A DNA stretch of 34,021 bases from Lacustribacter sp964460315 (GTDB lineage: Bacteria > Pseudomonadota > Gammaproteobacteria > Burkholderiales > Burkholderiaceae_A): NCBI GenBank assembly GCA_964460315.1, contig CAYWPQ010000016.1, positions 1-34,021 of the forward strand, read 5' to 3'. The notes under the pieces were generated by a model that made no database searches, was not told the DNA's origin, and was given only the letters and a program-made list of their open reading frames with translations. Positions 16,469-24,000 of this stretch are shown here, in pieces (positions within the stretch are counted from its first letter, which is position 1; every line of letters begins with the position of its first letter). The position numbers were made by a program, and so were the translations under genes.

Positions 16469-16470
16469 CG

Positions 16471-17448
16471 ATGACCGTCAAAATTAGTGGTTCGATTGCG
16501 TTTGACACCATCATGGTCTTTGAAGGCCGTTTTCGCGAACACATCCTTCCTGACCAGGTGCACATGTTGAATGTGGCCTTTCTTGCCCCTCAGATGCGTC
16601 AGGAGTTCGGTGGCTGCGCTGCGAACATTGCCTACACCCTTCGCAGCCTCGGCCATGACTGCGGCCTTCTGGGAGCGATTGGCAAGGATGGGGTCGATTA
16701 CCTGAAACGGCTTGCAAGCCTTGGCATTGATGTCTCTGCGGTGCTCCTGGCAGATGACTGCTTTAGCGCCCAGGCTTTTATCACCACCGACCTTGACGAC
16801 AACCAGATCACCGCCTTTCATCCGGGCGCGATGAATCGCGCAGGCGAAGTTGGGCTGACCAGCAGCGCCGTGAAAGAAACCCTGCTGGGCATTGTGTCGC
16901 CCAACGGTAAAGCGGCCATGTTGCGTCATGCCGACGAATTTGCTCGCCAGAAGATCCCGTTCGTTTTTGACCCAGGCCAGGCCATGCCTATTTTTAACGC
17001 GCAAGAGCTTGATGAGCTTGTCAGCCAGGCCACATGGGTGGCGGTGAACGACTATGAAGGCCACATGCTTGCCGAAAAATTAGGCTGCAGTTTGGGGTCC
17101 CTGGCGAAGCGAGTGGCTGGTGGTCTGATCGTCACCCGCGGTGCCGAGGGCGTGGATCTGATGGAACAATCAGGAGTCACCCGGGTCGAAGGATTGGATG
17201 TAGCGTCATTACTGGGCTTGAGGGCCATCGACCCCACCGGCTGTGGCGACGCCTTCCGCGGAGGCCTTCTGTATGGCCTGGCTACCGGCGCGTCGCTTTT
17301 GGATAGTGCTCGGCTTGGTAATGTCATGGGGGCGCTGAAGGTGGTGCATCGCGGCGCGCAGAATCATCCCATCAGCCCCGCCATTGCCCAAGCTCAGCTG
17401 CAAAAGATTTACCCGGACACTGCCAGCCGAATCCAATTTGCTTGTTAA
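16471..17448 (+). CDS. PfkB-family carbohydrate/nucleoside kinase
   Basis: A 325-residue ribokinase-fold kinase. The N-terminal PfkB region is seen as FGGCAANIAYTLRSLG (46-61), and the C-terminal signature as DPTGCGDAFRGGLLYG (254-269), with the anion-hole loop and catalytic base Asp260. The start at 16471 has AAGGAA six bases upstream; a longer frame to 16423 lies inside prmA. The overall form (short N-terminus, SIAFDTIMVFEGRF start, no long lid insertion visible) resembles the bacterial adenosine kinase/sugar kinase annotated group, but the substrate cannot be read from the sequence. It sits at the end of the accBC-prmA run and may simply be co-transcribed. Confidence 0.88.
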   Translation: MTVKISGSIAFDTIMVFEGRFREHILPDQVHMLNVAFLAPQMRQEFGGCAANIAYTLRSLGHDCGLLGAIGKDGVDYLKRLASLGIDVSAVLLADDCFSAQAFITTDLDDNQITAFHPGAMNRAGEVGLTSSAVKETLLGIVSPNGKAAMLRHADEFARQKIPFVFDPGQAMPIFNAQELDELVSQATWVAVNDYEGHMLAEKLGCSLGSLAKRVAGGLIVTRGAEGVDLMEQSGVTRVEGLDVASLLGLRAIDPTGCGDAFRGGLLYGLATGASLLDSARLGNVMGALKVVHRGAQNHPISPAIAQAQLQKIYPDTASRIQFAC

Positions 17449-17466
17449 TTTTTTAAGGACACCGCG

Positions 17467-18015
17467 ATGAACCGAATCATGAACTCCAGCACGAAGGTCT
17501 CCAACGCCCCAGTGGGGCCTGGCCCAACACCCGGCAGATTGTCTGGCAAAACCCAGACGCGCTGGACAACGCTCATGGCCGTGGGTCTCTCCGCTGCGGT
17601 GATCTCTGGATGCGCAACCCAGAGCAGCTCCTCCGCGGTTTATCGCTCGAGTGATACCCAACGTGAACAGACCGTTCGTATGGCGGTGGTTGAAAGCGTT
17701 CGTGAAGTCACGATTCAGCGTGACAGCAAAGGCATTGGCACCGTGGGTGGCGCCGTCATTGGCGGTCTTGCGGGAAGCTCCGTGGGCGGAGGCCGCGGCC
17801 AGGACATCGCCACGGTGGTCGGTGCCATTGGCGGATTGGTGGCGGGTCAGGCCATTGAAAATCAGGCGAATCAGCGCAAGGGTTACGAGATCACGCTGAA
17901 ATACGACTCCGGCGAGACCCGAGTCATCGTTCAAGAGGCCGATGTTGAAATTCGTGCGGGCGATCGGGTTCGTGTCGTCACGGGCGTCAACGGTGCCCTG
18001 CGGGTCACGCGCTAA
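17467..18015 (+). CDS. Outer-membrane lipoprotein with glycine-zipper domain (SlyB/PcP-like)
   Basis: A 182-residue lipoprotein precursor. A long polar N-terminal region (1-34) precedes a hydrophobic segment ending in the lipobox-like VISGC, with the lipidated cysteine at Cys49. After a Ser-rich linker comes a glycine-zipper 2TM segment (about 94-133, GTVGGAVIGGLAGSSVGGG and VVGAIGGLVAGQAIENQ), then a small beta-rich C-terminal domain (YEITLKYDSGETRVIVQEAD). This is the plan of SlyB/PcP-type outer-membrane lipoproteins. The start at 17467 has AAGGA eight bases upstream; internal ATGs at 17479 and 17575 would give shorter signal peptides, and 17575 would give a more standard length. It lies 18 nt after the kinase gene. 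Confidence 0.87.
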   Translation: MNRIMNSSTKVSNAPVGPGPTPGRLSGKTQTRWTTLMAVGLSAAVISGCATQSSSSAVYRSSDTQREQTVRMAVVESVREVTIQRDSKGIGTVGGAVIGGLAGSSVGGGRGQDIATVVGAIGGLVAGQAIENQANQRKGYEITLKYDSGETRVIVQEADVEIRAGDRVRVVTGVNGALRVTR

Positions 18016-18026
18016 CTGAGCCCGTT

Positions 18027-18659
18027 TTAAAACAAGGCGCGCATCACCCAGATTTCAACTTCGCCCAGCACCGCAGCGGCGACCTGAAGCATTAGAAACG
18101 CGCCAATCGGCGACCAGTCAAACCCCGACGGGGTTTTGGCGACGCCGAACGGACGAGCACCCCGCTTTGCTGACCGGCCCAGAAGTGCCCGAAAAGGGGC
18201 CAGCATGGGCGCCGAAAGCAGATCAAACACTGGCTTTAATGGATGCATCGGGTTGATCCATGAGATCGCCACCATGGCAATCAAGATCACCACTCCAAGC
18301 TGCAAAAGCCAGCCCAGCATCCAGACCACGGCCAATACGACTAGCCAGCCAAAGGGTGCAACAGGCTTCGCATCCGGGTGAGTGTTGGCACCCAACAGCC
18401 CCCAGGATGTCAGCAGAAAAAAGCCAACCGCCAAAAGTAGCGAAAGCAACAACGAGGCAAGCAGGCTAGCCCAGTCCACGCCGCCAAAGCCGGGCAAAAG
18501 GCGTCGAATCGGAAGCACCACCCAGTCGGTTAGACGAAAGGTGGCCCTGCTGACGGGATTTTGGACGTGGAGCCTGACCATCTGAAGATAAGCCCGCAAG
18601 CCGCAGGCCACCACGAAGAGGCTGCCAATAGTTTTAATCACAAGCCAGATGATCGACAT
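18027..18659 (-). CDS. yggT: YggT-family integral membrane protein
   Basis: A 210-residue inner-membrane protein with two YggT repeats. Each has a hydrophobic segment followed by an amphipathic stretch ending in a conserved Pro/Arg element: LTDWVVLPIRRLLPGFGGVD at about residues 44-63 and VFDLLSAPMLAPFRALLG at about 143-160, the latter after SWINPMHPLKP. About four to five membrane segments are visible. The family is linked to osmotic tolerance and cell-shape maintenance, but its molecular function is not established. It converges with the lipoprotein gene (11 bases between stops). Its ATG lies 18 bases after the T-tract of the terminator that ends the histone-like gene. Confidence 0.88.
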   Translation of the reverse strand: MSIIWLVIKTIGSLFVVACGLRAYLQMVRLHVQNPVSRATFRLTDWVVLPIRRLLPGFGGVDWASLLASLLLSLLLAVGFFLLTSWGLLGANTHPDAKPVAPFGWLVVLAVVWMLGWLLQLGVVILIAMVAISWINPMHPLKPVFDLLSAPMLAPFRALLGRSAKRGARPFGVAKTPSGFDWSPIGAFLMLQVAAAVLGEVEIWVMRALF

Positions 18660-18677
18660 GGGCTAGATGATAAGGCG

Positions 18678-18707
18678 AAAAAAAAGCCCCGCAACTGCGG
18701 GGCTTTT
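18678..18707 (-). terminator. Rho-independent terminator after the histone H1-like gene
   Basis: A perfect eight-base-pair GC-rich hairpin with a four-base loop: arms AGCCCCGC (18685-18692) and GCGGGGCT (18697-18704). Read on the minus strand it is followed by eight T, starting 34 bases after the stop of the histone-like gene. On the plus strand it has only four T, so it works best leftward. Confidence 0.88.
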
Positions 18708-18741
18708 AATGTCTTGTGCCAGTAAAAACTGACGCGAAGAC

Positions 18742-19218
18742 TTAAGGACGGCTACCCGTTGGGAAAGGCCATGTGCTCGAAAGCGTTGCTGCAGCAGCAG
18801 GAGCTGCGGCGGCTTTCTTCGAACGCTTCTTGGCAGCGCGCTTCTTAGCGGCAGGCTTCTTAGCAGCAGCTTTCTTGGCAGCAGGCTTCTTCGCAGCGCG
18901 CTTTTTGGCGGCGGGCTTCTTAGCAGCAGCTTTCTTGGCAGCAGGCTTTTTAGCAGCTTTCTTTGCGCCTTTTTTAGCGGCGCGCTTTTTTGCTGCGGGC
19001 TTTTTAGCAGCTTTCTTGGCTGCAGGCTTCTTCGCAGCAGCTTTCTTCGCTACACGCTTTTTAGCAGCAGGCTTTTTGGCCGCGCGCTTTTTAGCAGCAG
19101 GCTTCTTAGCAGCAGCTTTTTTGGCTGCAGGCTTCTTGGCCGCTACTTTCTTTTTCGCAGCAGGCTTCTTCTTTGCTGCGGGCTTCTTCTTTGCTTTCTT
19201 CTTTGCTTCTTCAGCCAT
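18742..19218 (-). CDS. Histone H1-like Ala/Lys-rich nucleoid protein
   Basis: A 158-residue protein made almost wholly of Lys/Ala/Pro/Arg repeats of the type KKPAAKKAAAKKPAAKKR, similar to the histone H1-like HctA/BpH1/AlgP tails that bind DNA and RNA through charge. It begins MAEEAKKKAKKKPAAKKK and ends with a non-repetitive tail, STWPFPTGSRP, which I recall as a recurring C-terminus in betaproteobacterial members. The start at 19218 was chosen because AAGGAG lies six bases upstream; the open frame continues to 19302 without family-like sequence. It follows nrdB on the same strand after 129 bases and is closed by a clear terminator. Repeat number in such genes varies between strains and the assembly here should be treated with some caution. 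Confidence 0.92.
   Translation of the reverse strand: MAEEAKKKAKKKPAAKKKPAAKKKVAAKKPAAKKAAAKKPAAKKRAAKKPAAKKRVAKKAAAKKPAAKKAAKKPAAKKRAAKKGAKKAAKKPAAKKAAAKKPAAKKRAAKKPAAKKAAAKKPAAKKRAAKKRSKKAAAAPAAAATLSSTWPFPTGSRP
18799..19210. repeat. Degenerate short tandem repeats encoding (A)AKKPAAKK
   Basis: The coding region of the histone-like gene consists of imperfect units of about 9-30 bases built from GCAGC, GGCTTCTT and GCTTTCTTGGC (plus strand). One stretch of more than 30 bases recurs exactly near 18855 and again near 18915. This is protein-coding low complexity, not a CRISPR or intergenic repeat. Confidence 0.8.
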
Positions 19219-19347
19219 GGAGTACTCCTTCAAGCTTGAACAAAAGGGGATTCGCACCGGGTGGTCCGAACCATTCATTTGCGCAAGGAGAGAAGCTCCC
19301 AACGCTAATGAATACTGTTTGACGCGGACCCGGATGCACCTTTTGGC

Positions 19348-20556
19348 TTACTCCCAGGACAACGCGCCGCCCGTTTGATACTCGATCACACGGGTTTCAA
19401 AGAAATTCCTCTCCTTTTTGAGGTCCACCATTTCGGACATCCAGGGAAAGGGGTTTTCCTCGTTACCGAAGATGGGCTCTAGGCCGATCTGCTGGCAACG
19501 ACGATTGGCGATATAACGAAGGTAGGACTTGAACATCGAGGCATTGAGCCCCAGCACGCCACGCGGCATGGTGTCTTCGGCGTAGCGGTATTCAAGGTCA
19601 ACGGCCTTGCGGAAGAGGTCGGCGATTTCGTCACGGAATTCAGCCGTCCAGAGGTGGGGGTTTTCAAGCTTGATGGTGTTGATCAGGTCGATGCCGAAAT
19701 TGCAGTGCATGGACTCGTCACGCAGGATGTACTGGTACTGTTCAGCGGCGCCCGTCATCTTGTTCTGACGGCCAAGGGCCAGAATCTGGACAAAACCGAC
19801 ATAAAAGAAAAGGCCTTCCATCAGGCAGGCAAAGACGATCAGCGACTTCAATAGCTTCTGGTCGGCTTCAAGAGTGCCGGTCTTAAATTCTGGGTCGGTC
19901 AGGGTGTCGATGAAGGGGATGAGGAATTCATCTTTGTCACGGATCGAGGCGACCTCGTGGTAGGCATTGAAGATTTCGGCTTCTTCCAGGCCCAGCGACT
20001 CCACAATGTACTGATAAGCATGGGTGTGGATGGCCTCTTCGAAGGCCTGACGAAGCAGATACTGGCGGCATTCGGGCGCCGTGATGTGCCGGTAAGTACC
20101 CAAAACAATGTTGTTGGCTGCTAATGAATCTGCAGTCACAAAGAAGCCCAGGTTGCGCTTAATTAAGCGACGCTCGTCGTCGGTCAGGCCATTGGGGTCT
20201 TTCCAGGTGGCGATGTCGCGAGACATGTTGATTTCCTGGGGCATCCAATGGTTGGCGCAGCCCGCAAGGTATTTTTCCCAAGCCCACTTGTATTTAAAAG
20301 GAACCAGCTGGTTGACGTCGGTCTTGGCATTGATGATGCGCTTGTCTTCCACGCGAACACGGCGGGAGGTGGCATCTTCGGCGGCAAGAGGGGCAGCCAC
20401 TGATCCGGCGAAGGCCGCAGCAGAGGAAACCATCGAGGATGAAACAGCGGCGGAAACGCCTTGCGCCGGCATCATGGCCGGTGACATGGTTGGCATCCCG
20501 GGGTTCCGGGTGGGTGCCTGCGCAGCGGTGTTGGAGCTATCTTCCCAGTTCAGCAT
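19348..20556 (-). CDS. nrdB: Ribonucleoside-diphosphate reductase class Ia, beta subunit
   Basis: The 402-residue radical-generating subunit of ribonucleotide reductase. After an Ala/Ser/Met-rich low-complexity N-terminus (about 8-62), the conserved core starts at RVEDKRIINAKTDVNQLVPF. Di-iron ligands and the radical site are visible: Asp143 (FFVTADSLA), Glu174 and His177 followed by the radical Tyr181 in FEEAIHTHAYQYI, a Glu in CLMEGLFFYVGF, and Glu/His in DESMHCNFGIDL. The presence of the tyrosine indicates class Ia. The start was placed at the ATG beginning MLNWEDSS; the open frame reaches a GTG four codons upstream (20568). A GAGAG sequence precedes the ATG. nrdA lies 197 bases upstream on the same strand, so nrdB may have its own promoter as well as read-through. 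Confidence 0.95.
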   Translation of the reverse strand: MLNWEDSSNTAAQAPTRNPGMPTMSPAMMPAQGVSAAVSSSMVSSAAAFAGSVAAPLAAEDATSRRVRVEDKRIINAKTDVNQLVPFKYKWAWEKYLAGCANHWMPQEINMSRDIATWKDPNGLTDDERRLIKRNLGFFVTADSLAANNIVLGTYRHITAPECRQYLLRQAFEEAIHTHAYQYIVESLGLEEAEIFNAYHEVASIRDKDEFLIPFIDTLTDPEFKTGTLEADQKLLKSLIVFACLMEGLFFYVGFVQILALGRQNKMTGAAEQYQYILRDESMHCNFGIDLINTIKLENPHLWTAEFRDEIADLFRKAVDLEYRYAEDTMPRGVLGLNASMFKSYLRYIANRRCQQIGLEPIFGNEENPFPWMSEMVDLKKERNFFETRVIEYQTGGALSWE

Positions 20557-20753
20557 TTCGACTCTCACTTTTCTTTCGGTTCGGTTTTGTGACTACCAAA
20601 AAATGAAAGCAACGTGAGATTCGGTTGTTGTACACAGCGCGAATAATGCAAGAACATTTTTCACGATGCAATCATTTTTTTAATTTTTTTTACAAAGTGT
20701 GAATGCGATGAACTTCTTGTCGCATTCACACCACGGCTTTTTCTCTTACTTTT
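20557..20753 (-). promoter_or_regulatory. nrdA-nrdB intergenic leader, AT-rich
   Basis: This 197-base spacer holds a perfect inverted repeat close to the nrdA stop (listed separately), then long A-rich runs on the minus strand, then an untranslated stretch before nrdB. No sigma70 hexamer pair stands out and no NrdR-like palindrome was found here. The length is enough for a separate nrdB promoter, but I cannot place one. Confidence 0.4.
20697..20731 (-). other. Perfect 12-bp inverted repeat (hairpin) downstream of nrdA
   Basis: Arms GTGTGAATGCGA (20697-20708) and TCGCATTCACAC (20720-20731) are exact reverse complements around an 11-base loop. It starts 22 bases after the nrdA stop. On the minus strand it is followed by TTTGT and then A runs, not a T-tract, so it is not a textbook terminator. 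It may be an mRNA 3' stabiliser, a partial terminator or a protein-binding operator; the sequence does not decide. Confidence 0.6.
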
Positions 20754-23726
20754 TTACTGACAAGCCTCGCACTCGGGATTGTCGATCGAGCAAAACTTCA
20801 CATCACTTCCGGCCGTGATGCTGTCAGCCGACGCTGCGGTGATCGCTGCCGATCCTGCCTGAGCAACACCGCCCTGCACGGGAACAGCATTGAGCTGACC
20901 GGTGCTGATCGTCGATTTTTCAGCCGAGGTCGCACCCATCGTGCGCAGGTAGTAAGTGGTTTTGAGGCCGCGCAGCCAGGCCAGCTTGTAGGTCTCGTCA
21001 AGCTTCTTGCCGGACGCGCCAGCCATGTAAATGTTGAGCGACTGTGCCTGGTCGATCCACTTCTGGCGACGTGCGGCGCATTCCACCATCCAACTGGTGT
21101 CGACTTCGAACGCGGTGGCGTAGAGCTGGCGAAGTTCGGCGGGAATACGGTCGATCTTGGCCAGGCTTCCGTCGAAGTACTTCAGGTCGGCCACCATGAC
21201 CTCGTCCCAGAGCCCGAGCTTTTTCAGGTCTTGCACCAGGTACTCGTTCACCATGGTGAACTCACCCGAGAGGTTCGATTTCACATAGAGGTTCTGGTAG
21301 GTGGGCTCGATCGAGGCTGAGATGCCGACGATATTGGAAATGGTGGCCGTGGGCGCGATGGCCACGCAGTTGGAGTTGCGCATGCCGTGGGTCTTGATTC
21401 GCTCACGCAGGGTGTCCCAGTCGAGCGTGGACGACATGTCCACTTCCACATAGCCGCCACGCTCTTGGGTCAAAAGCTTCAGGGTGTCCAGGGGCAGAAT
21501 GCCGCGATCCCAGAGCGAACCCCGGAACGATGAATAGGCGCCCCGCTCCTGCGCAAGATCGGCCGAGGCCGAGTAGGCGTTGTAGCAGACGGCCTCCATG
21601 GATCGATCAGCGAATTCGATGGCTTCCTGGCTGGCGTAAGGGATGCGCATGGCATGCAGCGCTTCCTGAAAGCCCATGATGCCCAGACCCACCGGACGGT
21701 GACGAATGTTGGAGTTTCGTGCCTTGGCCACAGCGTAATAGTTGATGTCGATCACGTTGTCGAGCATGCGCATGGCGGTGCCGACCGTCTTTTTGAGCTT
21801 GTCGAGGTCCAGCTGAAGGCCGCCTTGCTGACCGGCGGGCTTGAGATGGTTCACTAGGTTCACCGAACCCAGGTTGCAGACGGCGATTTCGGAGTCGTTG
21901 GTGTTCAGCGTGATCTCGGTGCAAAGGTTCGATGAGTGCACCACGCCCACGTGCTGCTGCGGGCTACGGATGTTGCATGGGTCTTTGAAGGTGATCCAGG
22001 GGTGGCCCGTTTCAAAGAGCATGGTCAGCATCTTGCGCCAGAGCTGGGCGGCAGGGATGCGCTTGAAGTGACGAATCTCGCCACGATCAGCCTTTGCTTC
22101 ATAGGCCGAGTAAGCCTCTTCAAAGGCTTTGCCGAAGAGGTCGTGCAGATCGGGGACGTCCGAGGGCGAAAAGAGTGTCCACTCGCCGCCTTCCATAACC
22201 CGCTTCATGAAGAGGTCGGGGATCCAGTTGGCGGTATTCATGTCATGGGTACGGCGGCGATCGTCGCCCGTGTTTTTCCGAAGCTCAAGGAACTCTTCGA
22301 CGTCGAGGTGCCACGACTCCAGATAGGTGCAGACAGCGCCCTTGCGCTTGCCGCCCTGATTGACCGCCACAGCCGTGTCGTTGACCACCTTCAGGAAAGG
22401 GACCACGCCTTGGCTTTTGCCATTGGTGCCTTTGATATGGCTTCCCAGGGCACGAACGGGTGTCCAGTCGTTGCCCAGACCGCCCGCGTACTTGGCCAGC
22501 AGAGCGTTTTCCTTGATGGCTTCATAGATGCCGTCGAGGTCGTCGGCCACGGTAGAGAGATAGCAAGACGAGAGCTGGGAATGGGTGGTGCCCGAATTAA
22601 ATAGGGTTGGGGTCGAGCTCATGAAGTCAAAGCTGGAGAGCAGCTGATAGAACTCGATGGCCCGCGCCTCGCGGTTCAGTTCGTTCAAGGCCAGCCCCAT
22701 GGCGACGCGCATGAAAAATGCCTGGGGCATTTCAATGCGACGACCCTCGCCGCTGAAATCGTCATTGCGGTCGATCAGGAAGTAACGGTCGTAGAGTGTT
22801 TGGATGCCAAGGTAATCAAACTGCAGGTCACGGCTGGGGTCGAGTGCCTGAGCCAGCTTTTTCAGGTCAAAGCGGCCGAGTTCTTCGTTCAGAAGGCCAA
22901 TCTCGATGCCCTTCTTGATGAATCGTGGGAAGTACTCACGGTAACGGCTGTCCATCTCGGCCTGCGGGACCTCGGCCTGCATGATCTCCTTGCGAATGGA
23001 GTGCAGCAACAGACGGGCGCTAACTTTTGCATAGGCGGGGTCCTTTTCAATGAGTGCACGGGCCGACAGGATGGTGGACTTCAACACTTCTTCAACGGGC
23101 ACGCCGTCGTAGATGTTTTTCAGGGTGTCTTCCATGACGGCATCCACGCTGACAGCCTCGCCAAGGTTGGTGCAGGCTGCAGCCACAATGCCACGCAGCC
23201 AGGCCTGGTCCAGCGGCTGGGCTACACCGTCGACCAGCATGTGAAGAACAATGTCTTGTCCTGCAGCGGCATCGGTTCCCTTTTTCGCAGCCCGCTCTTG
23301 GGCGCGTTCCTGGGCACGACGCTCGCGATAAAGCACATAGGCCCTGGCCACTTCATGTTCGCCAGAGCGCATCAGACCCAGTTCGACCTGGTCTTGAATG
23401 TCTTCAATATGCAGGGTGCCACCGGCGGGGAGCCTACGTACCAGGGCGGCTACCACCTGCTGGGTCAGCTGTTCGGTGATCTCGCGCACCCGGGCGGATG
23501 CCGCGCCTTGATTGCCCTGCACGGCCAGGAAGGCCTTGGTCATGGCCACTTGGATCTTGCTGGGCTCAAAGCCCACAACAGCGCCATTGCGACGAATGAT
23601 CTTGATGTCGGAGAGACCGGCCTGCGCTGAAAGCCCTGCAGGATGCTGCTCGGGGTTGCCCATAAGACCTGACATCTGTGTTGCCCCCGTGGATGTCGTC
23701 TGTGATTCCGAGCCCCGTTGCATCAT
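20754..23726 (-). CDS. nrdA: Ribonucleoside-diphosphate reductase class I, alpha subunit
   Basis: The 990-residue catalytic subunit that reduces ribonucleotides to deoxyribonucleotides. The N-terminus carries a canonical ATP cone (about 41-139, starting IKIIRRNGAVVGFEPSKIQV) and a second, more divergent cone-like domain (about 165-247, ending in KDPAYAKVSARLLLHSIRKE) where E. coli NrdA has its only cone. Active-site residues are seen at Cys388 (LSSCYLSTV), Asn600/Cys602/Glu604 (SSNLCTEITL) and Cys617 (AVCNLGSVNL), and the C-terminal redox pair at CEACQ (Cys986, Cys989). The start at 23726 (MMQRGSES) has AGGGAGA upstream. The open frame continues through the N gap to 24014, but that is an artefact. 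Two NrdR-box-like sites lie upstream and nrdB lies downstream. Confidence 0.96.
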   Translation of the reverse strand: MMQRGSESQTTSTGATQMSGLMGNPEQHPAGLSAQAGLSDIKIIRRNGAVVGFEPSKIQVAMTKAFLAVQGNQGAASARVREITEQLTQQVVAALVRRLPAGGTLHIEDIQDQVELGLMRSGEHEVARAYVLYRERRAQERAQERAAKKGTDAAAGQDIVLHMLVDGVAQPLDQAWLRGIVAAACTNLGEAVSVDAVMEDTLKNIYDGVPVEEVLKSTILSARALIEKDPAYAKVSARLLLHSIRKEIMQAEVPQAEMDSRYREYFPRFIKKGIEIGLLNEELGRFDLKKLAQALDPSRDLQFDYLGIQTLYDRYFLIDRNDDFSGEGRRIEMPQAFFMRVAMGLALNELNREARAIEFYQLLSSFDFMSSTPTLFNSGTTHSQLSSCYLSTVADDLDGIYEAIKENALLAKYAGGLGNDWTPVRALGSHIKGTNGKSQGVVPFLKVVNDTAVAVNQGGKRKGAVCTYLESWHLDVEEFLELRKNTGDDRRRTHDMNTANWIPDLFMKRVMEGGEWTLFSPSDVPDLHDLFGKAFEEAYSAYEAKADRGEIRHFKRIPAAQLWRKMLTMLFETGHPWITFKDPCNIRSPQQHVGVVHSSNLCTEITLNTNDSEIAVCNLGSVNLVNHLKPAGQQGGLQLDLDKLKKTVGTAMRMLDNVIDINYYAVAKARNSNIRHRPVGLGIMGFQEALHAMRIPYASQEAIEFADRSMEAVCYNAYSASADLAQERGAYSSFRGSLWDRGILPLDTLKLLTQERGGYVEVDMSSTLDWDTLRERIKTHGMRNSNCVAIAPTATISNIVGISASIEPTYQNLYVKSNLSGEFTMVNEYLVQDLKKLGLWDEVMVADLKYFDGSLAKIDRIPAELRQLYATAFEVDTSWMVECAARRQKWIDQAQSLNIYMAGASGKKLDETYKLAWLRGLKTTYYLRTMGATSAEKSTISTGQLNAVPVQGGVAQAGSAAITAASADSITAGSDVKFCSIDNPECEACQ

Positions 23727-23778
23727 TGAAAATCTCCCTTGTGTATTGGTTAGAGGTGGGTGGCGCGCTGTCTTGAAC

Positions 23779-23878
23779 NNNNNNNNNNNNNNNNNNNNNN
23801 NNNNNNNNNNNNNNNNNNNNNNNNNNNNNNNNNNNNNNNNNNNNNNNNNNNNNNNNNNNNNNNNNNNNNNNNNNNNNN
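23779..23878. other. Assembly gap (exactly 100 N)
   Basis: A run of exactly 100 N, the conventional placeholder for a gap of unknown size. The nine bases directly left of it (GTCTTGAAC, 23770-23778) equal the nine bases directly right of it (23879-23887), so the two contig ends may overlap and the true gap may be zero or negative. Distances across it cannot be trusted. Confidence 0.97.
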
Positions 23879-23910
23879 GTCTTGAACAATACGCATCCTT
23901 CCCAGAAAAA

Positions 23911-23955
23911 CTACTAGATCTAGTATTTTTTTGCCGAAGTTTGACTAATTCTAGT
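23911..23955. promoter_or_regulatory. Tandem NrdR boxes upstream of nrdA
   Basis: Two palindromic sites share ACTA/TAGT arms: ACTAGATCTAGT (23913-23924, a perfect palindrome) and ACTAATTCTAGT (23944-23955). The first fits the published NrdR consensus core (CwAtATaTwG) at eight of ten positions. Their centres are 31 bp apart, about three helical turns, the usual spacing of paired NrdR boxes before ribonucleotide reductase genes. The nrdA promoter is expected to overlap them, so NrdR would repress nrdA when dATP/ATP levels are high. Confidence 0.75.
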
Positions 23956-24000
23956 AGCCGGCCGGCTTGGCGGGCAAGGTGTTTTTTCAGTGAAAACCCC

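Noticed and set aside
18799..19210. Repeat tract considered as a CRISPR array
   Set aside because: Repeats are imperfect, in frame and protein-coding, with no unique spacers of constant length and no cas genes nearby.
18773..19378. Plus-strand 201-codon open frame rich in Ala/Phe opposite the histone-like gene
   Set aside because: It is the mirror of the Lys/Ala repeat on the other strand; the minus-strand gene has a ribosome-binding site, a terminator and a family match.
22800..23630. 276-codon plus-strand open frame opposite nrdA
   Set aside because: Antisense shadow of a confirmed gene; no family resemblance and no ribosome-binding site. The same applies to the frames at 21936-22604, 1699-2427, 14421-15164 and 16447-17064.
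23770..23887. GTCTTGAAC direct repeats as a target-site duplication around an inserted mobile element hidden in the gap
   Set aside because: Not excluded, but no transposase fragment or terminal inverted repeat is seen at either edge; overlapping contig ends explain it more simply.
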